DNA of 64,000 bases from Motilimonas eburnea (GTDB lineage Bacteria > Pseudomonadota > Gammaproteobacteria > Enterobacterales > CBDFNC01): positions 114,349-178,348 of the forward strand of contig NZ_JAIMJB010000009.1 of the NCBI RefSeq assembly GCF_021295345.1, read 5' to 3'. The notes beneath the pieces were generated by a model. The model saw nothing but the letters and a program-made list of their open reading frames with translations. It was not told the DNA's origin and ran no database searches. The translations under genes and the position numbers were made by a program. Positions 34,572 to 43,479 of this stretch are shown one piece after another. Within the stretch, counting starts at the first letter, position 1, and every line of letters begins with the position of its first letter.

Positions 34572-36659
34572 ATGGCAGATCTATCAAAGTACAGAAACAT
34601 TGGTATTTTCGCGCACGTTGATGCGGGTAAGACCACTACTACAGAACGTATCCTAAAGCTAACTGGTAAAATCCATAAAACTGGTGAAGTACACGACGGT
34701 GAGTCTACAACTGACTTCATGGAGCAGGAAGCTGAGCGTGGTATTACTATCCAGTCTGCTGCGGTAACTTGTGAGTGGAATGGCCACCGTTTAAACGTTA
34801 TCGATACTCCTGGACACGTTGACTTCACCGTTGAAGTATACCGTTCTCTAAAAGTACTTGATGGTGGTATCGGTGTATTCTGTGGTAGCGGTGGTGTTGA
34901 ACCACAATCAGAAACTAACTGGCGCTACGCGAACGAATCTGAAGTATCTCGTATTATCTTCGTAAACAAACTAGACCGTATGGGTGCTGACTTCTACCGT
35001 GTTGTTAAGCAAACTCAAGACGTACTAGCGGCTAACCCACTAGTGATGGTTCTTCCTATCGGTATCGAAGATGATTTCGTGGGTGTAGTAGACCTACTAT
35101 CTCGCAAAGCATACGTGTGGGATGACTCAGGCCTACCTGAGAACTACGAAGTTCAAGACGTGCCAGCTGATATGGTTGATAAGGTAGAAGAATACCGCGA
35201 GCAACTGGTTGAAACGGCTGTTGAACAAGACGACGACCTAATGGAAGCTTACATGGAAGGCGAAGAGCCAACTATTGAGCAAATCAAAGCTTGTATCCGT
35301 AAAGGTACTCGCGATCTAGCGTTCTTCCCAACTTACTGTGGTTCAGCGTTTAAGAACAAAGGTGTTCAACTTGTACTTGACGCGGTTGTAGATTACCTAC
35401 CATCGCCAACGGAAGTTGACCCACAAGAGCTAACCGATCCTGAAACAGGTGAGCCTACTGGTGAAGTGGCTACTGTTGATCCTGACCAGCCGCTAAAAGC
35501 GCTTGCGTTTAAGATCATGGATGACCGTTTCGGTGCCCTTACCTTTATCCGTATTTACTCAGGCCGCATGAAGAAGGGTGACACTATCCTTAACTCTGCG
35601 ACTGGTAAAACTGAACGTATCGGCCGTATGTGTGAGATGCAAGCGGACGACCGTAACGAAATTACTGAAGCACAAGCTGGTGACATCATCGCGGTTGTGG
35701 GCATGAAGAACGTTCAAACTGGTCACACTCTATGTGATCCTAAGCACGAATGTACGCTTGAGCCAATGATCTTCCCTGATCCAGTAATCTCGATTGCTGT
35801 TGCACCAAAAGACAAAGGTTCTACTGAGAAAATGGGTATCGCGATCGGTAAAATGGTTGCAGAAGATCCATCTTTCCAAGTTGAAACTGACGAAGATTCA
35901 GGTGAAACCATCCTTAAAGGTATGGGTGAGCTTCACTTAGACATCAAAGTAGACATCTTGAAGCGTACTTACGGCGTTGAGCTAAACGTAGGTCAACCAC
36001 AAGTTGCTTACCGTGAAACGATCACGAAAGCGGTTGAAGATAGCTACACGCACAAGAAGCAATCTGGTGGTTCTGGTCAGTTCGGTAAAATTGATTACCG
36101 CATCAAGCCAGGTGAGCCAGGCTCAGGCTTCCAGTTCAAATCTACTGTTGTAGGTGGTAACGTTCCTAAAGAATTCTGGCCTGCAGTTGAGAAAGGCTTT
36201 GAAGCTATGATGGAAGAGGGTGTGCTAGCTGGCTTCCCTGTACTAGACGTTGAAATTGAACTGTACGATGGTGCTTTCCACGCAGTTGACTCATCTGCTA
36301 TCGCATTTGAAATCGCAGCGAAAGGCGCATTCCGTCAGTCTATCCCGAAAGCGGGTGCACAACTTCTTGAGCCTATCATGAAAGTTGACGTGTTCACGCC
36401 AGAAGACCACGTTGGTGACGTAATCGGTGACTTAAACCGTCGTCGCGGTATGATCAAAGACCAAGAAGCGGGCGTAACTGGCGTTCGTATCAAGGCTGAC
36501 GTACCACTATCTGAGATGTTTGGTTACATCGGTCACCTACGTACGATGACTTCAGGTCGTGGTCAGTTCTCTATGGAATTTGCTCACTACCTACCATGTC
36601 CACAAAACGTGGCTGAAACGGTAATCGCTGAAGTTAAAGAAAGAAACGCTAAGAAATAA
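34572..36659 (+). CDS. fusA2: Translation elongation factor G, stand-alone second type (EF-G 2)
   Basis: The product has 695 residues. GTPase motifs are intact: [12 protein letters not shown] (G1), DTPGHVDFT (G3) and [11 protein letters not shown] (G4), then domains II-V with RRGMI and [12 protein letters not shown] moves tRNAs and mRNA through the ribosome and helps recycle it. It stands alone between a small unknown gene and a peptidase gene, not in an rpsL-rpsG-fusA-tufA operon. It is therefore most likely the second EF-G (FusB/FusA2) of Shewanella and Vibrio genomes. Strong selected codon use (Leu CTA) suggests it is nevertheless highly expressed. Confidence 0.9.
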   Translation: MADLSKYRNIGIFAHVDAGKTTTTERILKLTGKIHKTGEVHDGESTTDFMEQEAERGITIQSAAVTCEWNGHRLNVIDTPGHVDFTVEVYRSLKVLDGGIGVFCGSGGVEPQSETNWRYANESEVSRIIFVNKLDRMGADFYRVVKQTQDVLAANPLVMVLPIGIEDDFVGVVDLLSRKAYVWDDSGLPENYEVQDVPADMVDKVEEYREQLVETAVEQDDDLMEAYMEGEEPTIEQIKACIRKGTRDLAFFPTYCGSAFKNKGVQLVLDAVVDYLPSPTEVDPQELTDPETGEPTGEVATVDPDQPLKALAFKIMDDRFGALTFIRIYSGRMKKGDTILNSATGKTERIGRMCEMQADDRNEITEAQAGDIIAVVGMKNVQTGHTLCDPKHECTLEPMIFPDPVISIAVAPKDKGSTEKMGIAIGKMVAEDPSFQVETDEDSGETILKGMGELHLDIKVDILKRTYGVELNVGQPQVAYRETITKAVEDSYTHKKQSGGSGQFGKIDYRIKPGEPGSGFQFKSTVVGGNVPKEFWPAVEKGFEAMMEEGVLAGFPVLDVEIELYDGAFHAVDSSAIAFEIAAKGAFRQSIPKAGAQLLEPIMKVDVFTPEDHVGDVIGDLNRRRGMIKDQEAGVTGVRIKADVPLSEMFGYIGHLRTMTSGRGQFSMEFAHYLPCPQNVAETVIAEVKERNAKK

Positions 36660-36681
36660 GCGTTTTTAACTTAGCTTTACG

Positions 36682-36716
36682 TAACCCCAGTTGCTTTGCG
36701 GCTGGGGTTATTTTTT
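36682..36716 (+). terminator. Intrinsic terminator of fusA2
   Basis: TAACCCCAG (36682-36690) pairs with CTGGGGTTA (36702-36710), with an 11-base loop, followed by TTTTTT. The next gene's ATG is only 11 bases beyond the T-run, so that gene is either expressed by read-through or has a promoter inside fusA2. Confidence 0.9.
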
Positions 36717-36727
36717 GGGTTTAAAAA

Positions 36728-37237
36728 ATGTCTGCTGTATTAAAGTACGTTCAGGGCTACCCTCTGAATATTCAACAATCCGTTGCCGAATTGGTGGCTT
36801 CAAAGAAGCTAGGGCAATACTTGCGTAATAAGTATCCCGAGCCCCATCAAATGACCAGTGAAAAATCCCTCTATGATTATGTGATGGGTTTGAAGAAGCG
36901 TTACCTTAAACAAAGTGCGCCCATTAGCAAAGTGGTTTATGACAATAAGTTACACTTAGTTAAGCATGCTTTAGGAACTCATACCTATGTTTCTCGAGTG
37001 CAAGGTAATAAGCTAAAGGCGAAGCAAGAAATTCGCATTGCTGGGCTATTTAAACAAGCGCCTGAGGCCATGCTGAACATGATCGTGGTGCACGAGCTGG
37101 CGCATCTAAAAGAAAAAGAGCACAACAAGGCATTTTACCAGCTGTGCCAATACATGCAGGGCGATTATCACCAGTTAGAGTTAGATACGCGTTTGTTTTT
37201 GACCCAGCTTGAGTTGGCTGGCCCTTTGTATAAATAA
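36728..37237 (+). CDS. YgjP-like (DUF45) zinc metallopeptidase domain protein
   Basis: The 169-residue protein contains VVHELAHLKEKEHNKAFY (around residue 120), the HExxH motif with third ligand spacing seen in DUF45/YgjP (WLM-like) proteins. It is a soluble cytoplasmic protein with no signal peptide. E. coli YgjP-type proteins are predicted proteases of unsettled substrate. It begins immediately after the fusA2 terminator with no clear ribosome site (TTAAAAA before ATG), so expression may be low or depend on read-through. Confidence 0.8.
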   Translation: MSAVLKYVQGYPLNIQQSVAELVASKKLGQYLRNKYPEPHQMTSEKSLYDYVMGLKKRYLKQSAPISKVVYDNKLHLVKHALGTHTYVSRVQGNKLKAKQEIRIAGLFKQAPEAMLNMIVVHELAHLKEKEHNKAFYQLCQYMQGDYHQLELDTRLFLTQLELAGPLYK

Positions 37238-37255
37238 CTTAAGCGGGAACTGCCG

Positions 37256-37318
37256 TTTTGTGGGAGCTGCAGTTTTGTGGGAGCTGCAGTTTTGTGGGAG
37301 CTGCAGTAATGCAGCGAT
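37256..37318 (+). repeat. REP element with three tandem copies of its head (17-bp unit)
   Basis: A 17-base unit (TTTTGTGGGAGCTGCAG) is repeated exactly at 37256-37272, 37273-37289 and 37290-37306. Only the last is completed by TAATGCAGCGAT into a full REP (GTGGGAGC, palindrome, GCGAT). This looks like slippage or partial duplication of the REP head. Confidence 0.9.
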
Positions 37319-37320
37319 AA

Positions 37321-37480
37321 ATGCTAAGACTAAATCGCACCATGACCGGTGCTCCCACAGATGCTAAGACTAAATCGCACCATGACCGGTGCTCCCACAG
37401 ATGCTAAGACTAAATCGCACCATGACTGGTGCTCCCACAGATGCTAAGACCAAATCGCACCATGGCTGGTGCTCCCACTC
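37321..37480 (-). repeat. Four tandem 40-bp repeats, each containing a reversed REP
   Basis: Copies are at 37321-37360, 37361-37400, 37401-37440 and 37441-37480. The first two are identical and the others differ by one to a few bases. Each contains, on the minus strand, CTGTGGGAGCACCGGTCATG then GTGCGAT: a full REP with a different palindrome, plus a constant spacer starting ATGCTAAGAC. It faces the neighbouring forward REP. There are no unique spacers, so this is not a CRISPR. Confidence 0.95.
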
Positions 37481-37503
37481 GATGTCACCGTAAAAAATTA
37501 CAC

Positions 37504-37986
37504 TTAATAACAACGATCTTTGATCATGGCTAGCATGTCATCTGTTAGCACTGATTTAGAGATATAGCTTTGGCCACCATTTTGTGCGAACAAAATAATG
37601 CCTTTCTCTGTCTCGGTATGGCGCTTTATATCTTGCCAAGGCAGCATTGTTTGAGTGTAAGGGTTTTTACTACTAAAGCCTTGCTCATCCATGCTGATCA
37701 CCACTTCACTATTGGCGCTTCTGCTCCACATCTGTCTGGTTAGCCACCAAGCGCGGCGATAAATATAGCTGATCACTTCTAATATACCCAGCCCAAGAAG
37801 TACGCTACCGGCCACTGTGTGTTGCTCGGTAAAAATAAGCAGAAACAACCCTGCAATAAATAAAATAGCAATAAAGGCGTAGCGCGGTTTAGCGTGTTTA
37901 CTATAGGGCTGTGATTCGTCGAAGCACTCTTCAAGATATTGTTTTGAAATTGTAAAGCTTGTGGTTAATGGTGTTGATTGTGGCAT
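37504..37986 (-). CDS. YcxB-like membrane protein
   Basis: The product has 160 residues with two adjacent membrane spans (about 35-52 and 56-73). A C-terminal domain follows: ISMDEQGFSSKNPYTQTMLPWQDIKRHTETEKGIILF. This matches the YcxB-like PH-type fold found in small bacterial membrane proteins without known function. The start MPQSTPL is preferred over a frame 20 codons longer because AGGGGAC lies upstream and an inverted repeat occupies the earlier part. It is a single gene. Confidence 0.65.
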   Translation of the reverse strand: MPQSTPLTTSFTISKQYLEECFDESQPYSKHAKPRYAFIAILFIAGLFLLIFTEQHTVAGSVLLGLGILEVISYIYRRAWWLTRQMWSRSANSEVVISMDEQGFSSKNPYTQTMLPWQDIKRHTETEKGIILFAQNGGQSYISKSVLTDDMLAMIKDRCY

Positions 37987-37998
37987 AAATAAGCGTCC

Positions 37999-38027
37999 CC
38001 TATGATCTATTGGCAGTATATCATAGG
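37999..38027. promoter_or_regulatory. Inverted repeat in 5' region of YcxB-like gene
   Basis: CCTATGAT (37999-38006) and ATCATAGG (38020-38027) are perfect 8-base arms 13 bases apart, overlapping or just upstream of the ribosome site. This could be an operator or a leader hairpin that hides the start. Confidence 0.45.
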
Positions 38028-38134
38028 GCCAAAATGTCAAACACAAGCCAAGCTCGGCTTGATGTATATTTTAGTCGCAGGCAAGGTAAAGGGGTCGAAC
38101 TCGCCTGCCTGCGGGATAAATGAGCAACAATAGT

Positions 38135-38701
38135 TTATACGTGCCCAGGCGGGGTGGTTTCGATAAACAAGGGATCGGTTTTGGCTAAGCTTAATAGTTG
38201 GCGAAGCGCGGGGTAGTCATCCAGTGAAATTCGGTTTCTAAAGATGCCCCAATCAAGATAGCAGGCTAGCCTTAACTCCCCCTCATTAAGAGGCAGCGAA
38301 TCGGTTAAATGCTGGCTGTTTAAGTAGGCCAAGCCACTCTCTACTCGCCCTTGTTGCCTAGTAAGATATTGACTATTTGCGGCGAGGATATTGTCTTGCA
38401 GCTCTAAAAAGAAAATATTCACGGTGGCATCAAGTACCGTGTTCACCATGCAAAATAGCTCGAAATCCATAATATCCGCGCAAAAAGCTTGGCCTGCCTT
38501 TTCTCGTAAATAACGAATGATCACCACAGAGTCGGTTAGGGTCAGGTCACCATCAACTAAAAAGGGAACTTTTTTAGTGGGAGATTGCTCGGCGCTGGCA
38601 GCCGCGTCAGTTTCTACAAACTCACAAGTTAAACCTGTTTGGGCGATGACCATGCGACAGTGGCGAACAAAGGGTGAGGTGTAGCTACCGTATAATTTCA
38701 T
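38135..38701 (-). CDS. Glutathione S-transferase family protein
   Basis: The 188-residue protein has a thioredoxin-like N-domain: MKLYGSYTSPFVRHCRMV with Ser/Cys in the active-site region, KKVPFLVDGDLTLTDSVVIIRYL (glutathione-binding cis-Pro and Ser). An all-helical C-domain follows. GSTs conjugate or reduce electrophiles with glutathione. The substrate cannot be read from sequence. GGGAG five bases before the ATG sets the start. It is a single gene. Confidence 0.88.
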   Translation of the reverse strand: MKLYGSYTSPFVRHCRMVIAQTGLTCEFVETDAAASAEQSPTKKVPFLVDGDLTLTDSVVIIRYLREKAGQAFCADIMDFELFCMVNTVLDATVNIFFLELQDNILAANSQYLTRQQGRVESGLAYLNSQHLTDSLPLNEGELRLACYLDWGIFRNRISLDDYPALRQLLSLAKTDPLFIETTPPGHV

Positions 38702-38816
38702 ATCGACTCCCATAAAATGACTTTATTTTATTAATTGAGAGTTAACAATAGCAATTAAAATAGCCACTTATAAAGGTTTTAAGTGGCAAAATTTGCTTTA
38801 GAGCCGGCTTAAGGGA

Positions 38817-39563
38817 TTAATGGGATAAGATCTGATCTAAGAACAGCTTAAGCCTGTCTGATTCAGGCTGTTCAAAGAAGGTATGGGGATCGTTTTCTTC
38901 TATGATTTGCCCCGCGTCCATAAAAATAACTCTGTCGGCGACTTTTTTCGCAAAGCCCATTTCATGGGTTACGCAAATCATGGTGATCCCGCCTTTAGCC
39001 AGCTCAACCATCACATCGAGCACCTCTGATACCATTTCTGGGTCAAGGGCAGAGGTCGGCTCGTCGAATAGCATGATTTCTGGATTAAAGCATAAGCAGC
39101 GGGCGATGGCTACGCGCTGCTGCTGGCCCCCAGAGAGTTGGTTTGGATATTTATTGGCTTGGTTCGCTATCTTAACGCGCTCTAAATAGTACATGGCGGT
39201 TTCGATAGCTTCTTTTCTGGGTTTCTTGTGCACCCAAGTGGGCGCGATCACTAAGTTTTCCAATACCGACAAATGTGGGAATAAGTTAAAGTGCTGAAAT
39301 ACCATGCCGACCTGAGAACGGATATGGCGAACAATTTTGACGTCCTCAATCAGTTCGGTATCGCCAATAAATATCTGCCCCTTTTGAAACTGCTCTAGGT
39401 GGTTAAGGCAACGTATTGTGGTGGATTTGCCAGAGCCTGAAGGACCACAAATCACCACCTTTTCGCCTTTTTTTACGTTGAGATTAACATCTTTTAATAC
39501 ATGGAAATCACCATACCATTTATTGACGTTTTCCATTCTGATCATGAATTCAGTAGTCGACAT
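38817..39563 (-). CDS. aapP: General L-amino acid ABC transporter, ATP-binding protein
   Basis: The 248-residue ATPase has Walker [10 protein letters not shown], signature [15 protein letters not shown] and Walker [16 protein letters not shown], followed by the switch His in VTHEMGF. It is the energy module of the AapJQMP (BztABCD-like) uptake system for polar amino acids. The longer frame from 39635 overlaps aapM and lacks a ribosome site; MSTTEF is the likely start. It is the last gene of the operon aapJ-aapQ-aapM-aapP. Confidence 0.93.
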   Translation of the reverse strand: MSTTEFMIRMENVNKWYGDFHVLKDVNLNVKKGEKVVICGPSGSGKSTTIRCLNHLEQFQKGQIFIGDTELIEDVKIVRHIRSQVGMVFQHFNLFPHLSVLENLVIAPTWVHKKPRKEAIETAMYYLERVKIANQANKYPNQLSGGQQQRVAIARCLCFNPEIMLFDEPTSALDPEMVSEVLDVMVELAKGGITMICVTHEMGFAKKVADRVIFMDAGQIIEENDPHTFFEQPESDRLKLFLDQILSH

Positions 39564-39571
39564 GGCATTAC

Positions 39572-40654
39572 CTATTTGAGTTCTGTATTGAAACGTCTTT
39601 CGACGGATTTTGAGTATTGCGACATAGAGAAGCAAAATACCCAGTAAATAAAGGTGACAAAAACATAGCCTTCTACTTCATAGCCAAGCCAGTTGGTATC
39701 ACTGTTGGTTAGGGTCACCATGGCCAAAATATCAAATAAACCGATGATAAGAACTAAGGTCGTGTCTTTAAACAGTGAGATAAACGAGCCCACTAGGTTA
39801 GGGATAGAAATTTTTAATGCTTGGGGCAATATAATTAAAATCATCCCTTGCCAATAACTTAACCCCAGAGACTCACTGGCTTCATACTGCCCTTTGGGGA
39901 TGGCCTGTAACCCGCCGCGCACAACCTCTGCAATATAGGCGGCTTGGAATAAGGTGATCCCAATGAGGGCGCGAAGCAATTTGTCAAAATCTAAGCCGTC
40001 ACGGAAAAATAACGGCAACACCACGGAAGCCATAAACAAGATAGTGATGAGTGGCACCCCGCGCACAAACTCGATAAAGGTGATGCACAAGGTCTTAACC
40101 ACGGGCATGTTATCGGCTTGGCGACCCAGCGCTAGCATGATCCCGATGGGAAAGGACGCGATAATGCCGACTGCAGCAACGATGACGGTTAACATTAAGC
40201 CTCCCCATTTATCTGTTTCAACCACTTCTAGGCCAAAGCCGCCGTAGATGAAGATAATAGAAACAAAAGGGTAGAGCAGAATAATGGCAATTTTGAGTTT
40301 GATACTTTTCAGCAGCTTAACACTGGCGATAAAGGCCACCGTCAGTGCGGCGACGAACAAGGGACGCCAATGTAAATGTTCGGGGTAAAAGCCATAAATA
40401 AATTGGTCAAACTTTTCGATAATGAAGATCCAGCGCGCGCCATCTTTGGTCACTTCATCTTGGCTTCCCGACCAAGTGGCACTAAAAAATAACCAGTCCA
40501 GCAAAGGAGGTACCGTGAGGTAAAGCAGGTAAATACAGAGTAAAGAGAGTATGGCGTTTTTTACGTCCTTAAAGAGATTAACTCTCAACCAATGAAACAC
40601 GCCATGGTGATTAACGGGAGCGGGTTGAGCAGGTTTTACGTCATAAATTGCCAT
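39572..40654 (-). CDS. aapM: General L-amino acid ABC transporter, permease AapM
   Basis: This 360-residue inner-membrane permease has an extended N-terminal region (two extra spans and a loop) before the standard five-span HisMQ-type core, with the EAA-like loop ([22 protein letters not shown]). This layout is typical of AapM/BztC rather than simple GlnP. It starts two bases after the aapQ stop and forms the membrane channel with AapQ. Confidence 0.93.
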   Translation of the reverse strand: MAIYDVKPAQPAPVNHHGVFHWLRVNLFKDVKNAILSLLCIYLLYLTVPPLLDWLFFSATWSGSQDEVTKDGARWIFIIEKFDQFIYGFYPEHLHWRPLFVAALTVAFIASVKLLKSIKLKIAIILLYPFVSIIFIYGGFGLEVVETDKWGGLMLTVIVAAVGIIASFPIGIMLALGRQADNMPVVKTLCITFIEFVRGVPLITILFMASVVLPLFFRDGLDFDKLLRALIGITLFQAAYIAEVVRGGLQAIPKGQYEASESLGLSYWQGMILIILPQALKISIPNLVGSFISLFKDTTLVLIIGLFDILAMVTLTNSDTNWLGYEVEGYVFVTFIYWVFCFSMSQYSKSVERRFNTELK

Positions 40655-40656
40655 GA

Positions 40657-41841
40657 TTAACGCCCCTTAATTTGCATCTTGGCATTGAGCCAATTGAGTA
40701 GTAGCGAAATAACAATACTAAAGGCCAAGTAAACTGCCATGGTCATTAATATAATTTCAATCGCTTGCCCGACCTGATTTAACGTGGTGCCGGAAAACAA
40801 GGTGACGATTTCGGGGTAACCAATTGCCGTGGCGAGGGATGAGTTTTTAACCAAGTTTAAGTATTGATTGATAACCGGTGGAATGATCACACGCAGCGCT
40901 TGAGGCAAGATGATTTTTCGTAGAATGACATGATCTTTTAAGCCTAATGAATGGGCGGCTTCTTTTTGACCTTTGGGCACCGATTCAATGCCCGCACGAA
41001 CAGCTTCAGCAATGTAGGTAGCGGTATAAATACTCAATGCAAAGGCTAATGCCAGTAGTTCTGGAATAATGACCCAGCCACCACGAAAGTTAAATCCTTT
41101 GAGCTCAGGTACTTCACTGGAAATCGGTTGGCCAGCGATAAAAAACACCAGAATAGGGGAGAGAATAATAATGGCGCCGCCAACACTAAAGATAGGAAAT
41201 TCTTCACCGGTATCGTCATGGCGTTTTATGGCCCAGCGAGCAAGGAAGAAAACACCGACACAAGCTAAAATAAATGCCGCGAGAATATAACCGCTGTTAT
41301 CTTCAAAAATGGGTTTGGGCATTAAAAAGCCACGGTTATTAAGAAAGAACTCATCAAAGTAGCTATAGCTCTGGCGAGGGCTAGGTAGGGCGGCCAGAAC
41401 CACGTTATACCAAAATAAAATTTGCAGTAAGATAGGGATGTTGCGAAACACCTCGATGTAAATCATCGATAACTTAGCAATTAAAAAGTTACCTGATAAT
41501 CGGCCAATACCGATTAATAAGCCTAAGATAGTGGTGAAAAAAATAGCGATGGCTGATACTAATAAGGTATTGAGGATCCCGATCAGAAATACCCTCGCGT
41601 AGGTGGAGCTGCCATCGTCATATTCTACTAAGGTTTGACTTATCCCAAAGCCGGCAATTTGGTCGAGAAAAGTGAACCCCGTTTCAATGCCTCGGGCTTC
41701 AATATTGTCAAACATGTTATTGGTAAAATAAGCGGCGACGAAGAACACGCAGGCAAGGGCAAGTACTTGAAAAACAATGGCTCTTACCTTGGGGTTGTTA
41801 AGAAAACTGATGCCGCCGACGGGCTCTGCAGGTTTACTCAT
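40657..41841 (-). CDS. aapQ: General L-amino acid ABC transporter, permease AapQ
   Basis: The 394-residue permease has an N-terminal span, a large periplasmic insertion around residues 45-100 and the HisMQ core with EAA loop (GIESVPKGQKEAAHSLGLKDHV). The insertion length is that of AapQ/BztB. The 5' end is separated from aapJ by a strongly structured 113-base spacer, which probably lowers permease relative to binding-protein synthesis. Confidence 0.93.
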   Translation of the reverse strand: MSKPAEPVGGISFLNNPKVRAIVFQVLALACVFFVAAYFTNNMFDNIEARGIETGFTFLDQIAGFGISQTLVEYDDGSSTYARVFLIGILNTLLVSAIAIFFTTILGLLIGIGRLSGNFLIAKLSMIYIEVFRNIPILLQILFWYNVVLAALPSPRQSYSYFDEFFLNNRGFLMPKPIFEDNSGYILAAFILACVGVFFLARWAIKRHDDTGEEFPIFSVGGAIIILSPILVFFIAGQPISSEVPELKGFNFRGGWVIIPELLALAFALSIYTATYIAEAVRAGIESVPKGQKEAAHSLGLKDHVILRKIILPQALRVIIPPVINQYLNLVKNSSLATAIGYPEIVTLFSGTTLNQVGQAIEIILMTMAVYLAFSIVISLLLNWLNAKMQIKGR

Positions 41842-41872
41842 AGTGTTTTCTCATAGTGCTTATCCGCTTAAT

Positions 41873-41946
41873 AAGGCGGCCCTACAAGCAGGGGGAGGTC
41901 CCCCGTCATGTTACTCGGCCATGAATCCATGGCACGGTGCCGCCTT
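41873..41946 (-). other. Three-way-junction-like RNA structure between aapJ and aapQ
   Basis: An 8-bp outer stem, AAGGCGGC (41873-41880) with GCCGCCTT (41939-41946), encloses two hairpins: GGGGG/CCCCC around AGGT (41891-41904), and GCCATG/CATGGC around AATC (41918-41933). There is no T-tract in the reading direction, so it is more likely a stabilising or attenuating intercistronic element than a full terminator. Confidence 0.65.
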
Positions 41947-41954
41947 TTGTGTTG

Positions 41955-42974
41955 CTATCTGATTGGCATGGGGTACATTAGGCCGCCATTGTTCCAAAGG
42001 TTGTTTAAACCTCGGTCAATGTTAAGGGGCGAGCCTTTACCCACGTTACGGTCAAACATTTCGCCATAATTGCCGACTTGTTTGATCATGTTGTAAGCCC
42101 ACTTCTCATCTAGCCCTAGGCTTTTACCGGTATCGCCTGAGGTGCCAAGTAAACGTTTAACGCTGGGGTTATCTGACTTCATCATGGCATCAACATTGGC
42201 TTGCGTTACGCCAAGCTCTTCGGCCTCGAGCGTGGCAAACAAGGCCCAACGAACAATATTAAACCAGCCATCATCACCTTGACGTACCACAGGGCCTAAT
42301 GGCTCTTTAGAGATGATCTCAGGCAATACCATGACCGAGTCAGGCTTATCCATTTTTAGTCTTAAACCGTATAACTGGGAAGCATCTGAAGTGACGGCAT
42401 CACAGCGACCTTTTTTAAAGCCATCTATGGTTTGCCCTGAGGTATCGTAGGTGACGGCCTTGTACTCCATGTTTTGAGACTTAAAATAGTCAGTGAGGTT
42501 GAGCTCTGTAGTCGTACCGGCTTGAATACAAAAGGTCGCGCCATCAAGCTCCTTGGCAGAAGATACCCCTAACGATTTATTAATCAGAAAGCCCTGACCA
42601 TCATAATAATTGACCCCTGCAAAATTAAGGCCCAAGGAAATATCACGGCTAGATGTCCAGGTAGAAGAGCGGACAAGCACATCTATTTCACCACTTTGCA
42701 GTGCGGTAAAACGCTCCTTTGCCGTTAAAGGAACATACTTAACTTTGTTGGCATCACCTAACACGGCGCTGGCGATAGCCTTACAAAAATCAACATCTAT
42801 GCCTTCCCAAACGCCTTTTGAGTTGGTGGCAGAAAAACCCGGAATACCCGTTGAAACCCCACAGTTTAATTCACCTTTTTTCTTCACTGTTTCCAGTGTA
42901 TCTGCTGATGCGGTTAATGGAATGAGTACAACAGCAGCGGCAAGGGATAAAGCAATTTTGGTTCTGTTCATCAT
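41955..42974 (-). CDS. aapJ: General L-amino acid ABC transporter, periplasmic binding protein
   Basis: The 339-residue protein has a signal peptide cleaved after LTASA. The family 3 solute-binding fold is evident: LNCGVSTGIPGFSATNSKGVWEGIDVDFCKAIA and the hinge strands DVLVRSSTWTSSRD. It delivers amino acids to AapQM. AapJ in rhizobia has broad specificity (Glu, Asp, Gln, His and others). It is the first gene of the operon, preceded by a weak GGAAT ribosome site. Confidence 0.94.
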   Translation of the reverse strand: MMNRTKIALSLAAAVVLIPLTASADTLETVKKKGELNCGVSTGIPGFSATNSKGVWEGIDVDFCKAIASAVLGDANKVKYVPLTAKERFTALQSGEIDVLVRSSTWTSSRDISLGLNFAGVNYYDGQGFLINKSLGVSSAKELDGATFCIQAGTTTELNLTDYFKSQNMEYKAVTYDTSGQTIDGFKKGRCDAVTSDASQLYGLRLKMDKPDSVMVLPEIISKEPLGPVVRQGDDGWFNIVRWALFATLEAEELGVTQANVDAMMKSDNPSVKRLLGTSGDTGKSLGLDEKWAYNMIKQVGNYGEMFDRNVGKGSPLNIDRGLNNLWNNGGLMYPMPIR

Positions 42975-43479
42975 TTATTCCTTTTGGATGGTTGGTAAGG
43001 CCATCAACACATTTTGCGTCAACACGGTTCAATCTGTTGATGTAACAAACGAATAACATTCTATATCTATAAACATTAGTCGCTGTTGTAGCTTTTGCCT
43101 CGTTTGATGTTGTTTTTTATTGTTTTAAGGATGCGCCTCGACCGAGTGTTGTGCAAAAAAGAGAGAAGCACGGGCGCTGGGAGCAAAGCACATGATGAGG
43201 TCATGCCAAGGGTGAGAAGGTTCAAGTATGTTGCAAAACGGCCCTTGATGTGAGGCGCCAAGGATATATTGATATTTATAAAAGTTATTGATTTACATTT
43301 GATTATCTCCGAATACAATAGCTCGCATAAATGTCATAAAAATAGCAAATTGCTGCAAACACATTGGGTTAGCTGACGGATCTCTTCTCTTTAGGCAGGG
43401 AAGTCTCGGCAACAAGCTAATCCTTCTATCCCACCATGATGGGTAATAGCAGTTTAATTGTTACAAGGAAAGTAGCCAG
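42975..43479. promoter_or_regulatory. Divergent control region between aapJ and the binding-protein gene
   Basis: This 505-base gap has no convincing gene; an 80-codon minus-strand reading has no ribosome site. Near aapJ, CATCAACA (43002-43009) and TGTTGATG (43035-43042) are perfect 8-base arms 25 bases apart, a possible operator or leader hairpin. Near the right-hand gene a structured leader (43366-43423) is described separately. Promoters for both genes must lie between. Confidence 0.5.
43366..43450 (+). promoter_or_regulatory. Candidate structured mRNA leader of the binding-protein gene
   Basis: GGGTTAGCT (43366-43374) pairs with AGCTAATCC (43415-43423) over nine base pairs with one G-U. 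Inside, CTTCTCT (43384-43390) pairs with AGGGAAG (43397-43403) around TTAGGC. The two junction strands (GACGGATCT and TCTCGGCAACA) are unpaired and look sequence-specific. A second small hairpin (CCCA...TGGG, 43431-43444) lies ahead of AAGGAAAG, the ribosome site. The arrangement resembles an aptamer followed by a site-masking hairpin, but I cannot match it to a known riboswitch class. Confidence 0.4.

Noticed and set aside
34572..36659. EF-G as part of a str operon
   Set aside because: No rpsL, rpsG or tufA on either side. It has its own promoter and terminator.
37321..37480. CRISPR array
   Set aside because: The 40-bp copies abut with no unique spacers, each carries a REP palindrome, and no cas genes are near.
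43076..43318. 80-codon minus-strand gene between aapJ and the binding-protein gene
   Set aside because: No ribosome site. The region is better explained as divergent control sequence.
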